Shown here: piece after piece, positions 46,550 through 54,802 of the stretch | How the letters are laid out: every line of letters begins with the position of its first letter | Numbering within the stretch: position 1 is the first letter of the stretch | Assembly (NCBI RefSeq): GCF_018736045.1 | Contig: NZ_CP076133.1 | Span: 868,001 to 932,000 of the forward strand | Length of the DNA: 64,000 bases | Reading direction: 5' to 3' | Origin: Flammeovirga yaeyamensis | GTDB taxonomy: Bacteria > Bacteroidota > Bacteroidia > Cytophagales > Flammeovirgaceae | The notes under the pieces: model-generated | The model's database searches: none | The model's input: only the letters and a program-made list of their open reading frames with translations | What the model was told of the DNA's origin: nothing | Made by a program: the position numbers and the translations under genes

Positions 46550-48025
46550 TTACATTATTCTTGGCCCTTGAATAACTCCTCTCCCTTTACTAAAATCCCA
46601 CCAATTAATAGCATGTTTTCTAGGATCGAGTTTATAATTATATTTCTCTAAATAGTATTCCCTAGGTTTAAACTCATCTCCAATTCTAGACATTTCTTTT
46701 TGAAGAAGCCCTTCTAAACGTTCTTGCACTTGTGCTGTTGCCTTTTGGTCAATAAGATTATTTAACTGAAGAGGATCCGATACATTATCAAACAATTGGG
46801 AAGGACCCTGTAGTGTTTTTACATAAGTATATTGCTTTGTCAGGATGCCACGGTATTCTTCATCTTTATGATTCGATCCAAAAGGACAAGCATTCATAAC
46901 TAAAGCTGCTCGATCATAATTCGGATCAGGCGATTTCATCAAATTAGAGAGATCTTCACCCTCTATAGTTTCAGGAATAGAAATATCAGATAAGCCCAAT
47001 AGACTTGGCAAAATATCAGGTGTGTTAATGGGCGCTTTGATAACACTTCCTGCATGATCACCAATAGATGGATATTTAATTAAGAAAGGTACTCTCACCG
47101 ATTCATCCCATGGCAATTGTTTTACAAAAGGTTTCACTCCATGTGCACCTAACATTTCCCCATGATCCGATGAAAACACAACAATGGTATTTTCTTCCAA
47201 TCCCAAATTCTCTAATTGTTTTAACACATTCCCAATCGCTTCATCAGTTGCAGAGATATGTGCATAATAGCCTTGCATTTCTTTTCTAGCACGCTTTTCC
47301 CATTGTGGATAAACATTTTTGGGTAATTCTAAACTGTCTTGTGGATACATATCCATAAAACGCTTGGGTGCACTTCCATGAGGATAATGAGGAGTAGCAA
47401 TGGATAATACCAATAAAAATGGTCGATCATCGTTTGCATGTGCTGCTAAATATTTATTGGCATCTTCCGTAATAGCAAAAGGAGAATACTTCGGCCAATA
47501 TTTGATTTCCGGATCATCATTTTCGTAGTAAGGCATTTTGTTATAATTATGAGAACATTCCAGTCCTTTCCAATAATCAAACCCTTGTCTTCTTTCTGGA
47601 GCCACATTGTTTAAACGACCGTGTCCATCTAAATGCCATTTACCATAATAGGCCGTAGAATACCCTTCTGATTTAAAAATTTCAGCCATACAAAGTTCTT
47701 CTTCCGGCAAATAGACATCGTTCACTACCATGCCAGTAGTGGTAGGGTATCTTCCGGTAAACAAGGCTGCTCTATGTGGTGTACAAACGGGAGTAACCGA
47801 TACGGCATTAGAAAAGTTAATCGACTTTTTGGCTAACTGATCCAATGTTGGAGTTTTAACAGTAGTATTTCCTCCATAGGCAGTTGCCGAGGCTCTCCAC
47901 TGATCGGTTAATATATACACAATGTTGGGTTTCTTCTTCGATTGCACCACAGAAGAATTACTGTGTTTCTGACAAGAGAAAATACCCATTACTACTAATA
48001 AGTTGAGAAGTAAAATTCGTTTCAT
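46550..48025 (-). CDS. Lipoprotein S1-family sulfatase
   Basis: About 491 residues from the ATG at 48025. A longer frame begins 19 codons upstream, but MKRILLLNLLVVMGIFSC gives a proper lipoprotein signal with Cys 18. Formylglycine site C81-T-P-H-R85, metal site ILTDQWRASATAYGG, and FSSDHGEMLGAHG. The SVTPVCTPHRAALFTGRYPTT block sets it apart from the two IDS-like sulfatases, so it probably belongs to another S1 subfamily and acts on a different sulfate position. Membrane-anchored, periplasmic or surface. It diverges from the gene at 48266 across a 240-base region that contains AGTTGGACGA. Confidence 0.92.
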   Translation of the reverse strand: MKRILLLNLLVVMGIFSCQKHSNSSVVQSKKKPNIVYILTDQWRASATAYGGNTTVKTPTLDQLAKKSINFSNAVSVTPVCTPHRAALFTGRYPTTTGMVVNDVYLPEEELCMAEIFKSEGYSTAYYGKWHLDGHGRLNNVAPERRQGFDYWKGLECSHNYNKMPYYENDDPEIKYWPKYSPFAITEDANKYLAAHANDDRPFLLVLSIATPHYPHGSAPKRFMDMYPQDSLELPKNVYPQWEKRARKEMQGYYAHISATDEAIGNVLKQLENLGLEENTIVVFSSDHGEMLGAHGVKPFVKQLPWDESVRVPFLIKYPSIGDHAGSVIKAPINTPDILPSLLGLSDISIPETIEGEDLSNLMKSPDPNYDRAALVMNACPFGSNHKDEEYRGILTKQYTYVKTLQGPSQLFDNVSDPLQLNNLIDQKATAQVQERLEGLLQKEMSRIGDEFKPREYYLEKYNYKLDPRKHAINWWDFSKGRGVIQGPRIM

Positions 48026-48265
48026 TTCTAGTTTATTTTTAAAAAAGATCTCATTTATCTTGATATGACAAGAGCTGATCATCTTAAAATGTATAAATTC
48101 AATTTAAACGACAAACAATAAAAAAGTGGTCGTAAAGGTGTATTTTAAAGGTAAAATAGTCTTGCGAAAAATTAGTTGGACGATTTTACCCTTTTATTTG
48201 ATTTTTGAATTGTATGCATGAATTAGATTAGTGATGTATTCAAAAAATTAATAAACACACCACTC

Positions 48266-48985
48266 ATGAAACTCCAATTACTCATTTTTTTATTTTTAAT
48301 AGGCACCTCTTGTACCGCACAAATTGATATTCAAGATCAAGCTGTAAGAAATAAAAAATTCATATTTGAAGAAAAGGATGGAATTGTAGCAGTAGAAGCA
48401 GAACACTTTTATAAGCAAGGAAAAAATGAAATTAGAGCATGGTTCCAATCAGATAGTATTTCTTCGAATGACTTAATTGATGAAGGTGTCAAATCAGCAA
48501 GTAAGAATAAATACATTCAGATCTTACCGGATACCAGAGTAACTCATGATGATGAAGTGGTGAGAGGAGAGAATTTTACGAATACGCCAGGCCAAATTGG
48601 GATTTTACATTATAAAGTAAAATTTAATGAAACAGGTCGTTACTATGTTTGGGTAAGAGCATTTAGTACAGGAAGTGAAGACAACGGAATACATGTAGGA
48701 CTGGATGGAGAGTGGCCGGTAAGCGGAAAGAAAATGCAATGGAGCGAAGGGAGGAACGAGTGGACTTGGGCCAGTAAGCAAAGAACAAAAGAGGAACATT
48801 GTGGTATTCCTTATGGTATTTACTTAGATATAGAAACTGAAGGTGTACACGATATTCAATTTAGTATGAGAGAGGATGGATTTCGATTTGATAAATTCCT
48901 ACTTACGAAAGACTCTTTGTATACTCCAAAAGGAAAAGATATAGAGGAAGTAATCAGTAGAGATAAATCTTTACGACTTCCATAA
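48266..48985 (+). CDS. Small exported protein with CBM6/35-like domain
   Basis: 239 residues; signal peptide or lipobox-like IGTSC (Cys about 17). The mature protein opens with GIVAVEAEHFYKQG and closes with VHDIQFSMREDGFRFDKFLLTKD, as in beta-sandwich modules found in CBM6/CBM35 relatives and at the end of some hydrolases. The middle (YYVWVRAFSTGSEDNGIHVGLDGEWP) is typical too. No catalytic domain. Probably binds glycan or oligosaccharide. It is followed 57 bases later by the nucleoside-hydrolase-like gene, likely in one transcript. Confidence 0.75.
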   Translation: MKLQLLIFLFLIGTSCTAQIDIQDQAVRNKKFIFEEKDGIVAVEAEHFYKQGKNEIRAWFQSDSISSNDLIDEGVKSASKNKYIQILPDTRVTHDDEVVRGENFTNTPGQIGILHYKVKFNETGRYYVWVRAFSTGSEDNGIHVGLDGEWPVSGKKMQWSEGRNEWTWASKQRTKEEHCGIPYGIYLDIETEGVHDIQFSMREDGFRFDKFLLTKDSLYTPKGKDIEEVISRDKSLRLP

Positions 48986-49042
48986 AAACTAACAACAAAA
49001 CAATATTAACGTACATTTATTTAGGTTAGCTATAAAAATGAT

Positions 49043-49885
49043 ATGAAAAGAATTACACTAACAATATGTACTATACTTATTTCATTTATAGTAAGCATAG
49101 CACAAAATATTCAGCCACCAGCAGGTAGGTTGGCTATAGTTGCCGATGGGAATTCTCCCGATCCTGATGATTTAGGTGGGACAGCCATCTCTTTAGCATT
49201 GTTAAGTGCCACAGGTTTAACAGAAAGGTTGGTTCATTATTCCCATAGCTGTGATTTAGTGAAAGTGAAAAAGATCTCTGAAGCGGCTGAACGAGAGCGA
49301 CATGCATTAATGCAAAGCAGTTGTGAAGTAACTGCCCGTAGATGGGGAGGTTTCGAATCTCTAAGATTTTTGGATGCCAAATGGAATACTGAGCAAACCA
49401 TTTTCGATTTAAAAAAAGCCATCAATGCTTCTTCTAAAGAAGATCCTTTGTGGATTATCGAAGCTGGGGAACCCGATATTATTGGTTTTGCCCTTGCCGA
49501 GTCGGATCCAAAGAAACATCAATTTGTAAAAGTAATTACTCATCATCCTGCAAACGACGATGCCGGAGATTTTTACACATGGCAACAAATACTCGATTTT
49601 GGGGTAGAGGAAGTACGCATTCCAGATCAAAATACCTACTTGAAAGTGCCAATTGAGGAATTCGATTGGGCTAAAAATCACTCAGATCCAAGAGTTCAAT
49701 GGCTTTGGGTAATTGGTAAAATTGCCGAAATCGATGATGTTGTCAAATTCCAAAAAGGAAGATACGATTGCTCAGATGCAGGAATGGTTTTATACTGGAT
49801 TACAGGGGCAACATCAGGTGGTTTAAAAGAAGGCAAAGTAGATGATGTGAAGAGTATTTTACTCAATTTTATTGATGAGATCTAA
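49043..49885 (+). CDS. Exported protein resembling nucleoside hydrolases, function unknown
   Basis: 280 residues; signal peptide ends near VSIAQ. The first mature strand, RLAIVADGNSPDPDDLGGTAISLALL, recalls the Asp-rich calcium motif of inosine-uridine nucleoside hydrolases (DxDxxxDD) and of DUF1593-like relatives. Later motifs DPLWIIEAGEPDIIGFAL and ITHHPANDDAGDF fit that alpha/beta fold loosely. Secretion and position in a polysaccharide locus argue against a nucleoside salvage role. A ribosyl-like or uronyl glycosidic bond, or a binding role, is possible. It lies 57 bases after a CBM-like gene. I do not know a characterised homologue. Confidence 0.6.
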   Translation: MKRITLTICTILISFIVSIAQNIQPPAGRLAIVADGNSPDPDDLGGTAISLALLSATGLTERLVHYSHSCDLVKVKKISEAAERERHALMQSSCEVTARRWGGFESLRFLDAKWNTEQTIFDLKKAINASSKEDPLWIIEAGEPDIIGFALAESDPKKHQFVKVITHHPANDDAGDFYTWQQILDFGVEEVRIPDQNTYLKVPIEEFDWAKNHSDPRVQWLWVIGKIAEIDDVVKFQKGRYDCSDAGMVLYWITGATSGGLKEGKVDDVKSILLNFIDEI

Positions 49886-50119
49886 CAATAACATCATCAA
49901 TTTAAAGGGGTGTTTTTATTCAAAAAAGCTTTCTAAAAGTGCTGAAAGATGGATATGGACGATTGTACTCACTTTTAATACGATTGTTCTCTTCATGATC
50001 ACTTACTTAGCTCTTAACATTGAACAAAAGATGAAATGAAGTCTTAGACAGAGACAAAAACTAATAGATGAAACGTTCGTCAATTATCAAAAATAGATGA
50101 ACAACGAAAAATTAGAACG

Positions 50120-52273
50120 ATGAAGAAGTTTTATATCATAGCTGTAACATGCATATGTCTAAGTTGCAGTATATCTACTGTAAAACAAACAAAAGTAGAT
50201 GAACTCGACACGAAAGTAAATAGCTTATTGGAGCAAATGACATTAGAGGAAAAGATTGCAGAACTCACTCAAGACGCTCCTCCCAACAAACGATTAGGTA
50301 TTCCGATGATGCAATACAGTGAATGTTTGCATGGTTTATGGTTACCGGGTGCTACGGTCTATCCTCAGAGTATTGCCTTAGGTTCTACTTGGGATCCAAA
50401 AGCGATTCATGACATGACAACTGCTATTGCAAAGGAAGCTAGAGCTGCAAATTTAACCCATTGTTACTCGCCAAACTTAGACGTTATTTCAGGTGATCCA
50501 AGGTATGGTAGAGTGGAAGAATCGTATGGTGAAGATCCTTATTTAGTCTCTCGAATGGGAGTAGCTTTTATTGAAGGTTTACAAGGAAAAGGAGACGAAC
50601 AGTTTGATGAAAATCATATTCTAGCTACTGCAAAACACTTTGTGGGGTACCCAGAAAATAGAACAGGTATTAATGGTGGATTTAGTGATATTTCTAAAAG
50701 AAGATTATATGAAGTTTTCTTACCTCCTTTTGAAGCCGCAGTTAAAGAAGCTGGTGTAGGTTCTATAATGCCAGGACACCAGGATTTGAATGGTGTACCT
50801 TGCCATATGAACAATTGGTTGTTAAATGATATACTCAGAAAAGACTGGGGCTTCGATGGTTTCTTAGTTTCTGATAACAACGATGTCTCTCGCTTAAATC
50901 ACATGCATTTCATCGCAAAAAATAGAACGGAAGCAGCCGTATTGGGTTTAAAGTCAGGTGTTGATATGGACCTTGTGATAGGAAAAGCACCGGAAAATTC
51001 GGCTTATATAATGAGCGTTTTAAGCGATACATTAAACAGCAATCCGGATCTTATCAAATATGTTGATCAAAGTGTGGCGAGAATCTTAAAAATGAAATAT
51101 CGTTTAGGGTTATTCAACCAAGACAGCACAGATGTCGTGAAGCCAATTGTAAGTACCGAAGAAAGTCAGGAATTGGCTCTTGAATTAGCCAAAAAATCGG
51201 TAGTGCTATTAAAGAACGAGAACAATCTACTTCCGTTGGATGTAAAAAATATTAAGTCCATTGCAGTAATTGGACCGAATGCACACGAAGAAGTAAAAGA
51301 GGGTCAGCGTTACACACTTTTAGGAGGATATGCAGGAATTCCACCTTACTATACTTCTTTATTAGAAGGGATTAAAGATAAAGTGGGATCAGATGTAAAA
51401 GTAAACTACGCGGAAGGTTGTAATTTGATGAGTAACTCTAAAATAGGATTCGCTAAGGCAATCAAAGCTGCTCAAAATTCAGACGTAGTGATCTTGGCAG
51501 TAGGAGGTTCAACAAAGACTTGTGGAGAAGGAAAAGATCGTTCAAGTATCGATCTTTATGGAGTTCAGAACGAACTGGTAGAAGCGATTTACAAAACAGG
51601 AAAACCTGTAGTAGCTGTCCTAATTAACGGCAGACCATTAGCGATAAACTATTTGGCAGAAAATGTACCCTCTATCATAGAAAGCTGGTATTTAGGTATG
51701 AGAAGTGGAGATGCTTTAGCTGATGTTATCTTCGGAGATTATAATCCAGGAGGAAAATTAACAGTCACTTTCCCAAGATCTGTAGGTCAATTACCATCTA
51801 CCTATTTATTGCGCCCTGATTTTGTGGGGACAGGTAAAGGACATTATAAATTTTCTGATAAATCGCCATTGTATCATTTTGGTTACGGGTTAAGCTATAC
51901 CACTTTCGAATACAGTCAACCTAAACTAGATGATGTAGTTATCAACCCTCAAGGGGCAACCTATGTATCTGTAGATGTAACGAATACTGGAGAGATAGAC
52001 GGCGAGGAAGTGGTGCAAATGTATGTAAGAGATGATTTTGCATCAGTGGGTAGATACAATAAAATGCTAAAAGGTTTTGAAAGAGTGACGATAAAAGCAG
52101 GCGAAACTAAGACAGTTACTTTCAAACTAAACGAAGAAGATCTGTCTATTTATAATCAAGAAATGAAGAAGGTGGTGGAGCCAGGTACTTTTACCATCTA
52201 TGTGGGTTCATCCAGTAGAGAAAGCGATTTAAAAACAGTGACGTTAGAAGTAAACGATCGCATTGTGATGTAA
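50120..52273 (+). CDS. GH3 glycoside hydrolase (beta-glucosidase/beta-xylosidase type), lipoprotein
   Basis: 717 residues; lipobox CLSC (Cys about 15). The full GH3 plan is present: TIM barrel (about 30-330) with substrate-binding KHFVGY and the nucleophile D252 in GFLVSDNND, alpha/beta sandwich (about 360-560, SVVLLKNENNLLPL), and a C-terminal fibronectin-like domain (YHFGYGLSYTTFEYS, GEEVVQMYVRD). GH3 members in ulvan loci act as beta-xylosidases, a fitting role since ulvan contains xylose. The motif does not fix the specificity. First gene of a five-gene transcript (GH3, GH105 fusion, GH78, rhaM, lactonase), eight bases before the next start. Confidence 0.93.
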   Translation: MKKFYIIAVTCICLSCSISTVKQTKVDELDTKVNSLLEQMTLEEKIAELTQDAPPNKRLGIPMMQYSECLHGLWLPGATVYPQSIALGSTWDPKAIHDMTTAIAKEARAANLTHCYSPNLDVISGDPRYGRVEESYGEDPYLVSRMGVAFIEGLQGKGDEQFDENHILATAKHFVGYPENRTGINGGFSDISKRRLYEVFLPPFEAAVKEAGVGSIMPGHQDLNGVPCHMNNWLLNDILRKDWGFDGFLVSDNNDVSRLNHMHFIAKNRTEAAVLGLKSGVDMDLVIGKAPENSAYIMSVLSDTLNSNPDLIKYVDQSVARILKMKYRLGLFNQDSTDVVKPIVSTEESQELALELAKKSVVLLKNENNLLPLDVKNIKSIAVIGPNAHEEVKEGQRYTLLGGYAGIPPYYTSLLEGIKDKVGSDVKVNYAEGCNLMSNSKIGFAKAIKAAQNSDVVILAVGGSTKTCGEGKDRSSIDLYGVQNELVEAIYKTGKPVVAVLINGRPLAINYLAENVPSIIESWYLGMRSGDALADVIFGDYNPGGKLTVTFPRSVGQLPSTYLLRPDFVGTGKGHYKFSDKSPLYHFGYGLSYTTFEYSQPKLDDVVINPQGATYVSVDVTNTGEIDGEEVVQMYVRDDFASVGRYNKMLKGFERVTIKAGETKTVTFKLNEEDLSIYNQEMKKVVEPGTFTIYVGSSSRESDLKTVTLEVNDRIVM

Positions 52274-52281
52274 AGATTGAA

Positions 52282-54693
52282 ATGAAATTTTTTAAAATAT
52301 TACGAAATACAATTATGAGACTACTAGGTCAAAAAATAGAAACGCATAGTTTATTCTTTACCCTGTTGGCAGGTATGGGAGTATTATTATTAGGGACAGC
52401 TCCCACACTTGCTCAACGTCTTCCAAAGGCAGTTGTAAAGGAACAGGGTGTTTCATCTGAGGCATATCAATCTATATCATTTAATGCTTCTTATAATTGG
52501 AATACAAGCTCGAGTACAAATGCTATTTTCCATCAAGGAAAATACAATAGAACATATATGACTTGGGTAGACAACTATGGCGATATTCATGTCGGAACTT
52601 ACGATTATCAAACCAAAGAAATTAGTTCGAGTACTCTATTTGATAACGTGGAAAACATTCCTGTTGAAAGCACATCCATTTTAGTTAAAAAAGACGGAAA
52701 ATTATTGGTGTTTGCAAGTTTCAAAGGTGAAGAAAAAAGCATTGTAGCACAATCTGTAACATCAGAAAATATTAAAGATTGGGTGATTAAAGATATAGCT
52801 CAGAATGATGTGAAAAATATTCAAGCAGTCAACTTAAATGACAATCAAATAGCACTTTGTTGGCAAAATCAAAATAATGATGTTTACTACTCTACAGTAA
52901 ATGCCAAGGGTGAGGAGTTATTTAATAATAAGATTTTAGTGCAATCAGGTGTGGAAAATTATAAGGTTATTTCTAATGGTTCTACTTCTGTCCACATGGT
53001 TATGTCAATCAATAATCATAAGAATGAATCAGGAAATAACCTTTCTTATTTAAAAATTGAAGAGGGAAAAGTCAATACAGATCAGATCGAAGTTGTTCTT
53101 CAAGATCAAAATGGTAAAGGACTTTGGGCTTGGGATATAGCAATTTCTACAGAAGGAAATCCGGTGATGGTTTACTCTAATGAGGTAGAAGAAAAGAAAT
53201 ACATTTACGGAAGAGTACAATGGAATGGAAAGAAATGGGACAATCGTTTAGTATCTGATGTTAAAGGCGATTTTGCCTATGGTGAAATATCAGTTACTCT
53301 CTTCCAAGTAGGAGGTATTTCTATTGATAAAACATCTACTAATGAATTGTATCTATCGGTAAAAAGAGGAGAACATTTCGAGATTGAAAAATTGAACACG
53401 ACTAACCAAGGCAAGTCTTGGAGAGTACATCAAATAACAAGTAATTCTACAAAAGATAATGTTCTTCCATTAGCGGTAAATGGAGCTGGTTTACAGGTTC
53501 CATCACATGTAGTATGGTTGCAAAATTCAAACGATTACTTTGGTGTTAATCGTTTAGAAGATACCAACGAATGGTTCTTAAAAAGAGCATACACCGCTTT
53601 AAAAATTGATGAATTAACTCCAGAAATTACAAATCCTTTAGCTGCAGATCAGATAAAAGCAGTGATGCACGATGTAGCGGATTGGCAGATGGTCACTCCT
53701 CGTTATAACAAGGGAATGCTAACGGCTACCAACTGGCACTATGGAGCAATGTATGTTGGTGTTAGAGCCATGTACGAACAGTTTGGAGGCGAAAGATACA
53801 AAGACGAATTAGTCAACATTGGTCAGGCTTATAATTGGCAATTGATGAACGATATTTTCCATGCAGACCGATTGGCTGTTGTGGATAACTGGGCTTGGTT
53901 GTATAGCTTAGATAATGACCCTTATATGATTGATAAATCACAGTGGGCATTAGACATTCATCTGGCTCAAAATTATAAAAAACTAACTGATGTTCGATTT
54001 AAGAAAAGTGCTTACAAACATCATTGGTGGACTTGGTGTGATGCCTTATTTATGGCTCCTCCATCATTCGTTCAAATGTGGAAGGTAACGGGAGAAACAA
54101 AGTATTTGGACTATATGAATGAACAATGGTGGAAGACATCAGATTATTTATATTCTCCAGAAGATTCGTTGTTCTTTAGAGATGATCGCTTTTTCGAAAA
54201 GAGAAGTGATAATGGAAAGAAGATCTTCTGGTCAAGAGGCAATGGCTGGGTAGCATCCGCTTTAGCAAGAATATTAACTGATTTACCTAAAGATTATCCA
54301 ACTAGGGACAAATTTGTAAAGCAATATAAAGAAATGGCAGCTATGCTGTTGAAACTTCAAGACGAAGATGGTATGTGGAGAGTGAGCCTTCATGATCCAG
54401 AGTATTTGGATTTAGGCGAAACAAGTGGTAGTGCATTCTTCACATACGCTTTGGCTTGGGGGGTAAACAACGGTTTAGTAGATAAAAAATATCAACCAAA
54501 TGTAGAAAAAGCTTGGATTGCGTTATGTAATAACGTTAACCGAGACGGTCAGTTGGGGTATGTACAGCAAGTGGCTGGAGATCCCTATCCATTTAAAGCT
54601 AACGAATCACATGTATATGCTGCAGGTGCATTCTTATTGGCTGGTAAAGAAATTCTATCGATGGAAAATCAAACTACAAAAGTTCCTAACTAA
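52282..54693 (+). CDS. Propeller-GH105 fusion: unsaturated uronyl hydrolase
   Basis: 803 residues. The signal peptide has a long N-region ending near APTLAQ; an ATG at 52315 is an alternative start. Residues about 66-440 resemble the BNR_4 propeller of the lyase at 33721 (TYMTWVDNYGDIHVGTYDYQTKEI), but the conserved His motif is missing: FDNVENIP stands where DSHNTP is expected. Residues about 455-800 are a GH105 (alpha/alpha)6 barrel with catalytic Asp candidate D587 in WWTWCDALFMAP, plus FWSRGNGWV and GTSSAFFTYALAWG-type blocks (here GETSGSAFFTYALAWG). GH105 removes the 4,5-unsaturated uronate left at the non-reducing end by a lyase. The inactive-looking propeller may bind substrate. Confidence 0.87.
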   Translation: MKFFKILRNTIMRLLGQKIETHSLFFTLLAGMGVLLLGTAPTLAQRLPKAVVKEQGVSSEAYQSISFNASYNWNTSSSTNAIFHQGKYNRTYMTWVDNYGDIHVGTYDYQTKEISSSTLFDNVENIPVESTSILVKKDGKLLVFASFKGEEKSIVAQSVTSENIKDWVIKDIAQNDVKNIQAVNLNDNQIALCWQNQNNDVYYSTVNAKGEELFNNKILVQSGVENYKVISNGSTSVHMVMSINNHKNESGNNLSYLKIEEGKVNTDQIEVVLQDQNGKGLWAWDIAISTEGNPVMVYSNEVEEKKYIYGRVQWNGKKWDNRLVSDVKGDFAYGEISVTLFQVGGISIDKTSTNELYLSVKRGEHFEIEKLNTTNQGKSWRVHQITSNSTKDNVLPLAVNGAGLQVPSHVVWLQNSNDYFGVNRLEDTNEWFLKRAYTALKIDELTPEITNPLAADQIKAVMHDVADWQMVTPRYNKGMLTATNWHYGAMYVGVRAMYEQFGGERYKDELVNIGQAYNWQLMNDIFHADRLAVVDNWAWLYSLDNDPYMIDKSQWALDIHLAQNYKKLTDVRFKKSAYKHHWWTWCDALFMAPPSFVQMWKVTGETKYLDYMNEQWWKTSDYLYSPEDSLFFRDDRFFEKRSDNGKKIFWSRGNGWVASALARILTDLPKDYPTRDKFVKQYKEMAAMLLKLQDEDGMWRVSLHDPEYLDLGETSGSAFFTYALAWGVNNGLVDKKYQPNVEKAWIALCNNVNRDGQLGYVQQVAGDPYPFKANESHVYAAGAFLLAGKEILSMENQTTKVPN

Positions 54694-54802
54694 CGATAAA
54701 GTCGTCGGAGAATTTACTTTTAGATTTTCACGAAGTATGATCCGTTGTGTTATCACTCATAGAAGTATTTTTTTCGGCGATTGGACTTTTAAATTCTATA
54801 GG

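Noticed and set aside
54518-54802. Upstream extension of the GH78 reading frame that overlaps the GH105 gene
   Set aside because: It adds 95 residues without a signal peptide or any domain. The ATG at 54803 starts a good signal peptide just after the GH105 gene ends.
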